DNA of 64,000 nucleotides from Mycolicibacterium insubricum. Its GTDB lineage: Bacteria; Actinomycetota; Actinomycetes; Mycobacteriales; Mycobacteriaceae. Each line of letters begins with the position of its first letter. Positions within the stretch are counted from its first letter, which is position 1. The stretch is from contig NZ_AP022618.1 in the NCBI RefSeq assembly GCF_010731615.1, forward strand, positions 4,513,046-4,577,045, written 5' to 3'. Below are positions 1 through 8,889 of the stretch, piece by piece. Under the pieces are notes generated by a model. It searched no databases. It was not told the DNA's origin and was given only the letters and a program-made list of their open reading frames with translations. Both the position numbers and the translations under genes were made by a program.

Positions 1-805
1 CCAGGAACAGCCGCCGGGGGGCGGCCAGCCGGCTGGATCCGGCGACGATGACATCGCCGGGCTGCCAGTCGAGTCCGGAGACGGCCTCTTCGACGCTGGG
101 CCCGGTGGCCACCACGGATTCGACGGCGACGGTTTCGGGCAGCCGGGCTCGGGCGTTGTCCAGCAGTTCCTGCGCGTGCGCGGCAGCCTCGGCCAGCGCG
201 TCCGGGTCGGCCCGGCGCCGGCTGGGCATCAGGTCCAGGGCGACCAGTGAGACCAGCCGCAGCGGCACGTGCGCCCGCTGGCAGCCGGCCACGGCGACGT
301 CGAGCAATTCGTCGGCGCCGGGGCCGGTGCCCAGCGCGGCGGTGATCGAACGCACCGACGTGACGCTCGATTCCCGGGTTCCCCGGGGGGCCAACGCCAA
401 TGGCAGTGGCGCCGAGTGGATCAGCCCGTTGACCACCGATCCCAGGGTGAAGTTGGCCAGCAGCCCGCCGCCGGACCCGCCGGCCACGATCAGTGCCGCG
501 CCGACGCGCTCCGCCTCGGCGATGATGCCCTCGGTGGTCGAGTCGTAGATGCCGATGTGGGTGCTGACCGCGACGTCGTCGGGGATCAGATGCCGGGCGT
601 CGGCCAACCAGTCGTCGGCCGCGTCGGTGATGACCTCCTCGAAGTCACCGGCGGTCAGCGCCGCTCCGGTGTCCGGCGGCACCACCATGCCGACGGCCAG
701 TTCGGCGCCCAGGCTGCGGGCCAGCATGACCCCCAGCGTCAGTGCATCCCGGCCGCCGTCGGTGGCCAGGTAGGCGACGTAGATCTTCATTGGCGCGGCG
801 CTCAT
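1..805 (-). CDS. Universal stress protein, tandem USP (3' end outside window)
   Basis: The protein starts MSAAPMKIYVAYLATDGGRD and has two USP-like halves, so it is a double-domain universal stress protein; these bind ATP or sense stress in the cytoplasm. The C-terminus lies beyond base 1. The start at 805 was chosen because its ATG overlaps the TGA of the upstream amine oxidase (ATGA, 802-805), implying translational coupling; a later ATG at 790 is the alternative. It appears to be the last gene of an amine-catabolic operon (aldehyde dehydrogenase, amine oxidase, USP). The nucleotide-binding glycines look degenerate (VAGGSGGG in the first half, VAGSSRL in the second), so ATP binding is uncertain. 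Confidence 0.85.
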   Translation of the reverse strand, partial: MSAAPMKIYVAYLATDGGRDALTLGVMLARSLGAELAVGMVVPPDTGAALTAGDFEEVITDAADDWLADARHLIPDDVAVSTHIGIYDSTTEGIIAEAERVGAALIVAGGSGGGLLANFTLGSVVNGLIHSAPLPLALAPRGTRESSVTSVRSITAALGTGPGADELLDVAVAGCQRAHVPLRLVSLVALDLMPSRRRADPDALAEAAAHAQELLDNARARLPETVAVESVVATGPSVEEAVSGLDWQPGDVIVAGSSRLAAPRRLFL

Positions 806-2721
806 CGACAGCACTTCGCGGGGGTGGGTGCGACGTCCAGGGCCGGGGTGCGGTCGAAGAAGCCGAACGGTTTGAGCCAGAAGCTGACGACGTCGACGGG
901 CATGATCGGCCAGTCCTCGGGCCGGGTGACGTGGTGGATGCCGAAGGTGTACCAGAGCACCACGTCGGTGTTCTCGATGTTGCGGTTGGCCTTGGTCCAT
1001 TCCGGCAGGCCCATGCCCGGGCCGCCCTGGTTGACGAATTCACCTGCGGGCCAGCGTTCGTCGTCGGCGTTGGGGGTCACCCACAGGGTGTGCTTGATGA
1101 CCTCGCAGCGGCCCAGGATCGGGGAGTCGTCGGCGAACATGGGCGGGAAGGCGCCGCTGGGCGACAGCTTGTAGGCGGGGTGGGCGCCGATGGGAGTGCG
1201 GACGTTGTCGTTGACGACCTTCCAGGACCGCTGGGTGGCGTAGTCGGGGTTCTGCTTGCCCTCGGCCTCGGTGCGCAGCGGGGTGTTGACCTGGCGCAGT
1301 GACAGTCCGTACGGGTTGTCCGGCCCGACGGGTTCGATCTCGGTGTCCGACCGGTACACCGTGTTGGCGGTGCCGTCGATGTCGAGATCCATTCTGGCGG
1401 TGAGGAAATGCTGATGCAGCGGTGCGTAGGTGCGGTTGTCGACGATGGTGCCGTGCGGGTTGGATTCACCGGGGTTGAGGTGGCTGACCACCATGATGCC
1501 GGTGGCCCGGACCTCGCATTCGATGTTGCCGTCGGTGTAGAAGCGCCAGTAGGTCAGGTACTCGTAGTTGGCGACGGTGACGTGGAAGGAGACCGTGAGG
1601 CGGCGCATCCGGCGCACCTGCGCGCCGTCGTGGTGGTCGACGTGCTTCCACAGAACGGCGTTGTCCTCTTCGTGGATGCAGATCGCGTTCTCGATGGTCT
1701 TGGGCCGCCCGGCGCTGTCGTGGATGACGGCATCGAGGTAGCGGATCTCGCCGAGGCAGTCACAGCCCAGGGTCAGCGACGTCGTCATGAATCCCAGCCC
1801 CCACTCGCCGATGTCGAACGCGGTGCGCCGGAAGTGGTCGTCGCAGTGGTCCCGGTAGGGCACCACCATTTCGGCGAACGACAGCCGGTGCGCGATGGAG
1901 CGCTGCCGGCCGTTGTCGTTGTAGGAGACGGTGTGCAGGGTCATGCCCTCGCGCGGGTTGAACCCGACCCGCAGGCTCCAGTTCTGCCAGGTCAGTTTGT
2001 TGCCGTCGAGGGTGAACGACGGGCCGCCCGCCTGGGTGATGTCCAGCGGCTGCAGCGGCGGCCGGGTGCTGGCGGCCCGGATGGATTCGGGCACCATCCG
2101 GGGAACGTATTCGCCCATGATCTCCGGGCGCTGCACGGTGAAGGTGTCCTCGATGCGCAACAGTTCCATGGTGTTGAGGTCGATGACGAAGTGCAGGCCG
2201 TTGACCGGGCCGGCGTACGGGTTGGCACCGGCGGCCGCGCGCACCCAGGTGTCGGTCCAGCCGATGCGCCGGCCGGCGTACTCCGGCGGCACCAGGACAC
2301 CGGCGTAGGTCCAGGTGTCCATGAACACCAGGTCCAGGTCGGTGATGCCGCGCCCGGCCAGCGCGGCGATCACCTCGGGGTTGCGCCGCAGTGCCGCGTC
2401 GGCCTCCTCCCACTCGTCGACGGTGACGTTGGTCTGCACGTCCGGGACGTGCTCGAAGGACACCACCGACCCGGCCGACACCGACACCCGGGCCTTGTAG
2501 GTGCGGTTGGTCGCCCGCTCGAAGACCAGGACGTCGGCGAGGCGCTCGCACGGTGTGCCGTCGGCGTCGAAGGCGGAGATGTCGGCTTTCGACGGCTCGC
2601 GCAGGGCGATGCCGGCGTAGCGCCAGCCGGCGCCGACGCCGTGGGCGTCGGCGAGCAGGCGGGTGACGGTGTCGATCTCGTCGGCGGTGAGCGGGTCGAG
2701 CGGGTGGAAGGTGTGCGGCAT
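802..2721 (-). CDS. Copper-containing primary-amine oxidase
   Basis: A 639-residue quinoprotein amine oxidase, which oxidatively deaminates primary amines to aldehyde, ammonia and H2O2. The topaquinone site Asn-Tyr-Glu-Tyr is visible at residues 385-388, so Tyr386 is the expected TPQ precursor. Copper ligands are expected at His436 and His438 (motif HQH) and at one of His596/597 (IHHVTRP). The length fits actinobacterial cytosolic enzymes, and no signal peptide is seen. The start MPHTFHPLDPL follows a GAAAGG ribosome site about 12 bases upstream. It lies 50 bases after an aldehyde dehydrogenase on the same strand, which would oxidise its product. The real amine substrate cannot be read from sequence. 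Confidence 0.93.
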   Translation of the reverse strand: MPHTFHPLDPLTADEIDTVTRLLADAHGVGAGWRYAGIALREPSKADISAFDADGTPCERLADVLVFERATNRTYKARVSVSAGSVVSFEHVPDVQTNVTVDEWEEADAALRRNPEVIAALAGRGITDLDLVFMDTWTYAGVLVPPEYAGRRIGWTDTWVRAAAGANPYAGPVNGLHFVIDLNTMELLRIEDTFTVQRPEIMGEYVPRMVPESIRAASTRPPLQPLDITQAGGPSFTLDGNKLTWQNWSLRVGFNPREGMTLHTVSYNDNGRQRSIAHRLSFAEMVVPYRDHCDDHFRRTAFDIGEWGLGFMTTSLTLGCDCLGEIRYLDAVIHDSAGRPKTIENAICIHEEDNAVLWKHVDHHDGAQVRRMRRLTVSFHVTVANYEYLTYWRFYTDGNIECEVRATGIMVVSHLNPGESNPHGTIVDNRTYAPLHQHFLTARMDLDIDGTANTVYRSDTEIEPVGPDNPYGLSLRQVNTPLRTEAEGKQNPDYATQRSWKVVNDNVRTPIGAHPAYKLSPSGAFPPMFADDSPILGRCEVIKHTLWVTPNADDERWPAGEFVNQGGPGMGLPEWTKANRNIENTDVVLWYTFGIHHVTRPEDWPIMPVDVVSFWLKPFGFFDRTPALDVAPTPAKCCR

Positions 2722-2771
2722 CGGTGCGGCGGCCTTTCTGTGCCGAGGTCTGGGCGAAGACGATTCGGGGC

Positions 2772-4199
2772 TCAGTCGTTGCTGCTCATCACGTGCTTGA
2801 TGCGGGTGTAGTCCTCCAGCCCGTAGGCCGACAGGTCCTTGCCGTACCCGGAGTGCTTGAACCCGCCGTGCGGCATCTCGGCGACCAGCGGGATGTGGCA
2901 GTTGATCCACACCGCGCCGGCGTCGACGCGGATGCTCATCCGGTTGGCGGTGGCGTGGTCGGTGGTCCAGACGCTGGCGGCCAGCCCGTAGTTCACGCCG
3001 TTCGCCAGTGCGACGGCCTGCTCCTCGGTGTCGAACGACTGCACGGTCAGGATCGGGCCGAAGGTCTCCTCCTGGACGATCGGATCGTCCTGGCGCACCC
3101 CGGTGATGACGGTCGGCTCGAAGTAATACCCGCGATCGCCGACCCGGTTGCCGCCGGTGACGACGGTCGCATGCGCCGGCAGCGCGGCGATCTTGTCGCG
3201 GACCCGGCCGAAGTGCGCGGCGTTGTTCAGCGAGCCGTAGAAGGCGTCGGGATCGTCGGGGGCGCCGGGTCGTAGTTTTCCGGCCTGTTCGACCAGTGCC
3301 GCGACGAACTCGTCGTGCACGGATTCGGCGACGATGGCGCGGGTGGCGGCGGTGCAGTCCTGGCCGGCGTTGAAGAACGCGGCCTGCGCGATGCCCTCGG
3401 CGGCCCGGGCGATGTCGGCGTCGGCGAACACCACGGCCGGGGCCTTGCCGCCGAGTTCGAGGTGGGCGCGTTTGACGTCGACGGCCGCGGAGGTGGCCAC
3501 CGCGATGCCGGCGCGGACCGAGCCGGTGATGGCGACCAGGCCCAGCCTCGGGTCGCCGATCAGCGCCGAGCCGGTGGCCGCGTTGCCGAGCACCACGTTG
3601 AACACGCCGTCGGGCAGGATGCCGGCGGTGATGCGCGCCAGTTCCAGGGTGGATTCGGGGGTGGTGTCCGACGGTTTGAGCACGACGGTGTTGCCGGCGG
3701 CCAGTGCCGGGGCGATCTTCCAGATCGCCATCATGAACGGGTAGTTCCACGGGGTGACCTGGCCGACGATGCCGATCGGCTCCCGTCGCACATAGGAGGT
3801 GAAGCCCTCCAGGTATTCGCCGGCCGCGCGGCCCTCCAGCATCCGGGCGGCGCCGGCGAAGAACCGCACCTGGTCGGCGCAGACCAGCACCTCCTCGGAT
3901 TTGACCATCGCGGTGAGCTGGCCGGTGTTGCGGACCTGGGCCGCGACGATGGCATCGGCGTTGGCCTCGATGGCGTCGGCCAGCCGCAGCAGCGCCGCCT
4001 GGCGTTTGCTCGGGGTGGTGGCGGCCCAGGCCCCGAAGGCGCGTTCGGCGGCGTCGACGGCGGCGGTGATCTCCGCGGCGGTGGACACCGGGGACACCGC
4101 GACCACCTTCTCGTCGGCGGGGTTGACGATCTGGATGTCCTCGGTGGCTGCCGAGTCGACGAACGCGCCGTCGATGAAGTTCTGCAATCTGCTGGTCAT
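2772..4199 (-). CDS. NAD-dependent aldehyde dehydrogenase (aminobutyraldehyde DH-like)
   Basis: A 475-residue aldehyde dehydrogenase with all family hallmarks: the WNYPF cofactor-entry motif, general-base Glu248 in LELGGK, nucleophile Cys282 in NAGQDC, and the EETFGP motif. The overall form resembles gamma-aminobutyraldehyde/betaine-aldehyde dehydrogenases. Next to a copper amine oxidase, the likely job is to oxidise the aldehyde made from a primary amine (for example a diamine or monoamine) to its acid. It is the promoter-proximal gene of the leftward operon and is divergent from a PucR-type regulator across a 124-base gap, so that regulator probably controls it. Confidence 0.92.
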   Translation of the reverse strand: MTSRLQNFIDGAFVDSAATEDIQIVNPADEKVVAVSPVSTAAEITAAVDAAERAFGAWAATTPSKRQAALLRLADAIEANADAIVAAQVRNTGQLTAMVKSEEVLVCADQVRFFAGAARMLEGRAAGEYLEGFTSYVRREPIGIVGQVTPWNYPFMMAIWKIAPALAAGNTVVLKPSDTTPESTLELARITAGILPDGVFNVVLGNAATGSALIGDPRLGLVAITGSVRAGIAVATSAAVDVKRAHLELGGKAPAVVFADADIARAAEGIAQAAFFNAGQDCTAATRAIVAESVHDEFVAALVEQAGKLRPGAPDDPDAFYGSLNNAAHFGRVRDKIAALPAHATVVTGGNRVGDRGYYFEPTVITGVRQDDPIVQEETFGPILTVQSFDTEEQAVALANGVNYGLAASVWTTDHATANRMSIRVDAGAVWINCHIPLVAEMPHGGFKHSGYGKDLSAYGLEDYTRIKHVMSSND

Positions 4200-4246
4200 C
4201 TGCGGTATCGGCCTCTCGATCGGTTGCGCTCCGAGTTCGTTCTAAT

Positions 4247-4267
4247 GTGCGCCACCTCACAGCGCAC
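4247..4267. promoter_or_regulatory. Inverted repeat in divergent amine-operon promoter region
   Basis: A perfect 6-base inverted repeat, GTGCGC and GCGCAC, separated by nine bases, lies in the gap between the aldehyde dehydrogenase start (4199) and the PucR-type regulator start (4324). Position and symmetry suit an operator for that regulator; this is inference from location only. Confidence 0.35.
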
Positions 4268-4323
4268 CGCATCTGCCAAAATGTCCCGTCAGGTGCGTTC
4301 TGATACGCCGGATTGGAGTGGCT

Positions 4324-5805
4324 ATGACGGTCCCGGTGCGCTGGCTGCTCGGTCGGCGCGCGCTGGGCCTGGACCTGCGGGCCGGGCACGCCGGAGTATC
4401 GGCGCCGATCGGCGTGGTCACCACCACCGAGCTGACCGACCCGACACCGTGGCTCTCCGGCGGCGAACTGGTGCTGACCACCGGCATCGGTCTGCCCGAG
4501 GACGACGACGGCCGCCGCGCCTACCTGTACCGGCTGGCCGACGCGGGGGTCGCCGCCCTCGGCTTCGGGGTGGGGGTACGGATGCCGGCGACGCCGCGGG
4601 CGCTGATCGACGCTGCCGACGAGCGGGGACTGGCACTGTTCGACGTCCCCCTGCCCACCCCGTTCGTGGCCCTGGTCCAGGCCGTCGTCAACGAATCGGC
4701 CCGCCAGCAGTCCCAGTCGTCCACCCATGCCCGCAACGTGCAGCAACGGATGACCCGCGCCGCGGTGTCCGGTGGCCCCGACGCGACGCTGCGGGCGCTG
4801 GCGTCCGGCTGCGCGGGGATCGCCGTGCTGGCCGACCGGCACGGGCGGATCAACCCACCCATCCTCGACCCGGCGGTGCAGGCGCTCGTCTTCGACCAGA
4901 TCCGGCGCAACCCCGGTTCCTCGGCCGTCGAGTCCGTCGGGCCGGGGGCGATCGTCACCCAGCCGATCCGGGTCGGCCACACCGGTCACGGCTGGCTGGC
5001 CGTGGTGTTCGAGCACCCGCCGCAGCCCACCGACCACATCCTGATCGGGCACGCCAACTCGCTGCTGGCGCTGGACTTCGAGAAACCACTGCGGCTGCGC
5101 ACCGCCCAACACCGGCTTAACGCCGCGGCGCTGGGCGTGCTGCTGGCCGCCGACGCCGACCTGGGCCCGGCGCAGCAGCTGGTGGCCGAGGCAGCCGACA
5201 ACACCGGCATCCGGGCGTTGGTGCTGTGCGCCGACACCTCGGCCGCGCTGGCCGAACCCCTGCACCAGGCGCTGCAGGCCGCGGGTCGTCCGGTCTTCGT
5301 GCACACCGAGGCCACGCAGGCCACGGTGGTGCTGCGCGGCGGCGACGGCACCGGGTTCGCCGCCCGGCTGCTCGACGGGCTGCCCTCCGGGCTGCGCCGG
5401 CACACCCGCGCCGGGCTCAGCACTCCCGCGCCGGTGGCACAGCTGGCCGGCGCGGTGGCCGAGGCCCGCCGCAGTGCCGCTGCGGCGCCGCCCGGCGGCG
5501 AGGTGCTCGACGCGGCGCGGATGGCGGGGCGCACCCTGCTGGAGGACCCGGCGACCCGGGCGGCGCTGGGGCAGCTGGCCGGCACCCTGATCGCTCCGCT
5601 GCACGACGCCGACCCCGCACTGGTGACCTCCCTGCGCGCCTTCCTGGAGCACCACGGCCACTGGGAGGCCGCCGCCACCGCCGCCGGGGTGCATCGCCAC
5701 ACGCTGCGCGCCCGGCTGGCCCGGATCGAGGAACTGCTCGGGGTAGACCTGGGGTCGGCGCGGGTGCGCGCCGAGCTGCTGCTGGCACTGCTGGCCGACG
5801 GCTGA
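4324..5805 (+). CDS. PucR/CdaR-type transcriptional regulator
   Basis: A 493-residue regulator. The N-terminal ~120 residues fit the PucR ligand-sensing domain (GGELVLTTGIGLP, followed by an Ala/Gly-rich region). The C-terminal ~60 residues contain the PucR helix-turn-helix (LEHHGHWEAAATAAGVHRHTLRARLARIEEL). The family commonly activates catabolic genes for purines, amines or amino acids. The start at ATG 4324 is preferred over the in-frame GTG at 4318 because GGAG at 4315-4318 is then correctly spaced. It is divergent from the aldehyde dehydrogenase/amine oxidase operon, so control of that operon is the simplest reading. The ligand is unknown. Confidence 0.88.
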   Translation: MTVPVRWLLGRRALGLDLRAGHAGVSAPIGVVTTTELTDPTPWLSGGELVLTTGIGLPEDDDGRRAYLYRLADAGVAALGFGVGVRMPATPRALIDAADERGLALFDVPLPTPFVALVQAVVNESARQQSQSSTHARNVQQRMTRAAVSGGPDATLRALASGCAGIAVLADRHGRINPPILDPAVQALVFDQIRRNPGSSAVESVGPGAIVTQPIRVGHTGHGWLAVVFEHPPQPTDHILIGHANSLLALDFEKPLRLRTAQHRLNAAALGVLLAADADLGPAQQLVAEAADNTGIRALVLCADTSAALAEPLHQALQAAGRPVFVHTEATQATVVLRGGDGTGFAARLLDGLPSGLRRHTRAGLSTPAPVAQLAGAVAEARRSAAAAPPGGEVLDAARMAGRTLLEDPATRAALGQLAGTLIAPLHDADPALVTSLRAFLEHHGHWEAAATAAGVHRHTLRARLARIEELLGVDLGSARVRAELLLALLADG

Positions 5806-5869
5806 GCAGCCTTTTCACAAGTGATTGCCAGCCAGGCGTCATCAACTCCCAGGTAACCGGCACGTGGCG

Positions 5870-5886
5870 ATAACAATTCGGTAACA
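5870..5886 (+). promoter_or_regulatory. Direct repeat upstream of porin gene (response-regulator-like site)
   Basis: ATAACA and GTAACA occur as a direct repeat with an 11-base period (5870-5875 and 5881-5886), 23 bases before the MspA-type gene start; a further GTAAC lies at 5853. An 11-base direct repeat is the geometry used by OmpR-class response regulators, and the hexamers resemble reported MtrA half-sites. This is a suggestion only. Confidence 0.3.
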
Positions 5887-5908
5887 CCGAGCCCGGATAA
5901 ATATCCGC

Positions 5909-6583
5909 ATGACCCCACTGCTCACCCGCGCCACGGCCGGCCCGGCCATCGCGCTCGCCATGACCGCCGGCATCGCGGCCGTCCCCGCCGCACCCCCGCC
6001 ACCCGCGAATGCCGATCCGGTGCCGATGGCCGCCCAGATCTACGACAAGGTGAGCCGCGACGGCTGGCACATGCAGATCCGGATCGACAACGAGACGATC
6101 AACTCAGTGCCGAACCTGGCTGAAGCCTCCAACTCGCGGGAGGGCTTTGTGACCGCCTCGGGCACCGCGACGGTCAGCGGCGGCGCCAGTCCGATCACCG
6201 ACAGCATCTTCATCCTCGGCTACCAGTTGGGTTGCCAGTCCGACGTGTCCACCGGCCTGCAGTTCGGTGGCACCGCCGGCATAGCGCCGCTGGGATCGGT
6301 CGGTGTCGGCGGTGGGGTGCCGGTGGGTGCCAGTGTCGGACTCGGCGCCGGGGCTGCCGGCTTCGTGCAGACCGTCGTGCAGCCGGGGGTGATCGTCGAC
6401 CTGCCGCTGGCCAATATGGCGCTCAGTGACGGGGGCGAGGCGATGCTCGACATCGACAACATCCACATCAAGGCCGACGCCTGCGGCGGTGACGTCACCA
6501 TCCGGTCGTACGCCTACCTGCGGATCTCTACCGCCGTCGCCCACACCGAATACGCCATCTACGGCGACCCGGCCAAGATCTGA
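5909..6583 (+). CDS. MspA-family outer-membrane porin
   Basis: A 224-residue exported protein. An N-terminal signal peptide ends near residue 35 (PPPPANA, then DPVP). The mature part has MspA-family features: the REGFVTASGTATVSGG region, the ILGYQLGC strand, a Gly/Val-rich strand block and the C-terminal IRSYAYLRISTA...TYGDP-like ending (here YAIYGDPAKI). MspA-type proteins form octameric channels through the mycolate outer membrane and admit small hydrophilic nutrients. The family is typical of rapidly growing mycobacteria. It lies 8 bases upstream of another exported-protein gene, so the two are probably co-transcribed. Divergence from the classical MspA sequence is considerable, so channel selectivity is unknown. 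Confidence 0.88.
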   Translation: MTPLLTRATAGPAIALAMTAGIAAVPAAPPPPANADPVPMAAQIYDKVSRDGWHMQIRIDNETINSVPNLAEASNSREGFVTASGTATVSGGASPITDSIFILGYQLGCQSDVSTGLQFGGTAGIAPLGSVGVGGGVPVGASVGLGAGAAGFVQTVVQPGVIVDLPLANMALSDGGEAMLDIDNIHIKADACGGDVTIRSYAYLRISTAVAHTEYAIYGDPAKI

Positions 6584-6591
6584 GGACCCTC

Positions 6592-7347
6592 ATGCGCAAT
6601 ATCTCCGCCGCCGTGCACGCCGGGATCGCCGTGCTGGCCGGCCTAGCCGGGGCCTGCGGCCAGGCCACCGCGTCCCCGGGTCTACCGACGCCACCGCTGA
6701 TCCCCGTCGCACCGGGACTCGCACCGGGCAGCTATATGTACAACTACAACGTCATCCCGGTCGGCCCGCCGGCACTGTTCGACGCCCGCGGCATCCGGGC
6801 GGGCGCCACCGGCGACCCGGCCTCGCAGGCGACCGGCATGCCCGGCAGCGCGCTGGGCCCAGGGCCGTGGAAGTCGAACTTCCTGGGCACCTCGGCGAAC
6901 ACCCGCCTGCATATCAATGCCGGAGAGGCGCCGGCGCAGCAGAGCAATACCCCCGGGCCGGTGATCGGCGCCGACCACAAGGCGGTCGTAGCGCCGGAGG
7001 ATCCCGGCGGCGCGCCGCCGAAGAAGGTCACCGACCTGGAGTCCAGCCAGCCCACTACGCCCTCCCCCGGTCCCGGGCTGCCGGGAACGGCGATCGAGGA
7101 CCCCAGCGGCAAACCCGCCGTCGCCGCGCCGGGCGCCAGCGCCCCCGCCGCGCCCAACACCGCCGCCACCACGATCTGGCCCGGCACCCCGGGGTCGGCC
7201 CTCGGCGCGTTCCCCCGCGGCGAGAATCCCGGCATCTCGGCCGGCCCAGGCGGCGGGGCGCCCGACGGCGGTCCCGGAGCCACCGACGCCGGCCCGGGCA
7301 TCTCCGCCGGCCTGGGTGGGCCCGGACCGGTCGACGACGGGCAGTAA
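6592..7347 (+). CDS. Exported Pro/Gly/Ala-rich protein, unknown function
   Basis: A 251-residue protein not assigned to a named family. It begins with a hydrophobic leader (IAVLAGLAGACGQATA). This could be a signal peptidase I site at ATA-SPG or a weak lipobox at LAGAC with Cys22 as acylation site. About 80 more ordered residues follow (SYMYNYNVIPVGPPALFD...), then a long low-complexity Pro/Gly/Ala tail, which suggests a cell-wall-spanning or disordered region. It is 8 bases downstream of the porin gene, so an accessory role in the outer envelope is possible but unsupported by any motif. Confidence 0.75.
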   Translation: MRNISAAVHAGIAVLAGLAGACGQATASPGLPTPPLIPVAPGLAPGSYMYNYNVIPVGPPALFDARGIRAGATGDPASQATGMPGSALGPGPWKSNFLGTSANTRLHINAGEAPAQQSNTPGPVIGADHKAVVAPEDPGGAPPKKVTDLESSQPTTPSPGPGLPGTAIEDPSGKPAVAAPGASAPAAPNTAATTIWPGTPGSALGAFPRGENPGISAGPGGGAPDGGPGATDAGPGISAGLGGPGPVDDGQ

Positions 7348-7434
7348 CCGCGTTCCGCCGGATCGGGCCGCACTTTCCGTTTAGATTCGGCGCACGCGCC
7401 CGCAACCCGGGCGACATCCTGGAGAGGAGGTCCG

Positions 7435-8889
7435 GTGGCATCGATCGTGCAACACGCGCTGCGCCGCAAGCCGGTCTCGGTGATCGCCGCCGAGACCGGC
7501 TCCGACGGCGGCGACGGCCAGCTCAAGCGATCGATCGGACTGTTCGGGCTGGTCGCCATCGGTGTCGGCAGCACCATCGGTACCGGCATCTTCTTCATCC
7601 TGCGCGAGGCGGTGCCGCCGGCCGGGCCGGCGGTGATCGTGTCGTTCCTGCTGGCCGCCGTGGTCGCCGGGCTGACCGCCATGTGTTACGCGGAACTGGC
7701 CGGCGCGGTGCCGGTGGCCGGCTCGTCGTACTCCTACGCCTACACCACCCTCGGTGAGGCGGCCGCCGTCGTCGTCGGCGCCTGTCTGCTGTTGGAGTGG
7801 GGGGTGGCCGGGGCGGCGACGGCGGTCGGCTGGTCGGAATACATCAACCAGTTCCTGGGCAACGTGTTCGGCCACCAACTGCCCGTGGCGCTGTCTGGCG
7901 CTCCGTCGGAGGGCGGTGTCTGCAACGTGCCGGCGATCCTGCTGGTGTTCATGTGCGCGGCGCTGCTGATCCGCGGCGTCAGTGAATCGGCCAAGGTCAA
8001 CACCATCATGGTGGCGATCAAGCTGCTGGTGCTGACGGCCTTCGTGATCATCGGCGCCCAGGGCTTCCAGTCCGGCAACCTGCACCCGTTCATGCCCGAC
8101 GGCGTGGGCGGCGTCACCGTGGCCGCCGGCCTGATCTTCTTTTCCTTCGTCGGCCTCGACGGGGTGGCCGCCGCCGGTGAGGAGGCCAAGAACCCGCACC
8201 GGAACCTGCCGCTGGCCCTGATGATCTCGCTGCTGGTGGTCACCGGCATGTACGTGGCGGTGGCGCTGGTGGCCGTCGGCGCGCAGCCGGCGAGCCAGTT
8301 CGAGGGCCAGAAGGCCGGGCTGGCGAAGATCCTGGAGGACGTCGTGCACGCGCCGTGGCCGGGCACCGCCCTGGCCGTCGGTGCCATCATCTCCATCTTC
8401 AGCGTCACCCTGGTGACCATCTACGGCCAGACCCGCATCCTGTTCGCCATGTCCCGCGACGGGATGATCTCGCCGGTGTTCCACAAGGTGAACCCGCGCA
8501 CCCTGGCGCCGGTGCACAACACCGTCATCGTCGCCGTCGTCATCGCGGTGCTGGCCGGCTTCATCCCGCTGGACAAGCTGTCGGAGATGACCAGCATCGG
8601 CACGCTGACCGCGTTCATCGTCGTCAGCATCGGCGTCATCCTGCTGCGCCGCCGCGCCCCCGAGCTGCCCCGCACCTTCAAGGTGCCGCTGTACCCGATC
8701 ACCCCGATTCTCTCGATCGCCGGGGCGGGGGTGATCATCTACAAGCTGCAGACGACGACCCTGCTGGTATTCGCGGCGTGGATGGCGCTGGCGCTGCTCT
8801 GGTACGTCGTCTACGCCCGCGGGCACTCGAAGCTCAACCGGCACGCCCCCGATATGGAGGATCTGCTCGAGCAGGGCGGCCCGTCATGA
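7435..8889 (+). CDS. APC-superfamily amino-acid permease
   Basis: A 484-residue integral membrane protein of the amino acid-polyamine-organocation family, cationic amino-acid transporter-like. The first transmembrane helix carries the signature GLVAIGVGSTIGTGIFF, and about 12 hydrophobic segments follow, with the conserved FFSFVGLDGVAAAGEEAKNP stretch. The GTG start at 7435 is well placed behind GGAGAGGAGG. Its stop overlaps the ATG of a tandem universal stress protein (ATGA), so transporter and USP are translationally coupled, an arrangement echoing permeases with fused USP tails. Substrate (amino acid, polyamine or related amine) is not readable; a link to the amine genes 3 kb upstream is only a possibility. 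Confidence 0.92.
   Translation: MASIVQHALRRKPVSVIAAETGSDGGDGQLKRSIGLFGLVAIGVGSTIGTGIFFILREAVPPAGPAVIVSFLLAAVVAGLTAMCYAELAGAVPVAGSSYSYAYTTLGEAAAVVVGACLLLEWGVAGAATAVGWSEYINQFLGNVFGHQLPVALSGAPSEGGVCNVPAILLVFMCAALLIRGVSESAKVNTIMVAIKLLVLTAFVIIGAQGFQSGNLHPFMPDGVGGVTVAAGLIFFSFVGLDGVAAAGEEAKNPHRNLPLALMISLLVVTGMYVAVALVAVGAQPASQFEGQKAGLAKILEDVVHAPWPGTALAVGAIISIFSVTLVTIYGQTRILFAMSRDGMISPVFHKVNPRTLAPVHNTVIVAVVIAVLAGFIPLDKLSEMTSIGTLTAFIVVSIGVILLRRRAPELPRTFKVPLYPITPILSIAGAGVIIYKLQTTTLLVFAAWMALALLWYVVYARGHSKLNRHAPDMEDLLEQGGPS

Noticed and set aside
1408..2811. Long open frames opposite known genes (also opposite fadE26/27, ilvX, fadD genes)
   Set aside because: They lie antisense to strongly supported genes, have biased Val/Gly/Arg composition and no family motifs.
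4200..4323. KstR-type box in the amine-operon promoter gap
   Set aside because: No AACNNGTT core with the flanking T and A was found there.
802..5700. One very long minus-strand open frame (1632 codons) joining the amine oxidase to sequence upstream
   Set aside because: Only the part after 2721 is the amine oxidase. The rest runs antisense to the aldehyde dehydrogenase and PucR genes in other frames and is repetitive Arg/Gly/Pro translation typical of high-G+C shadow frames.
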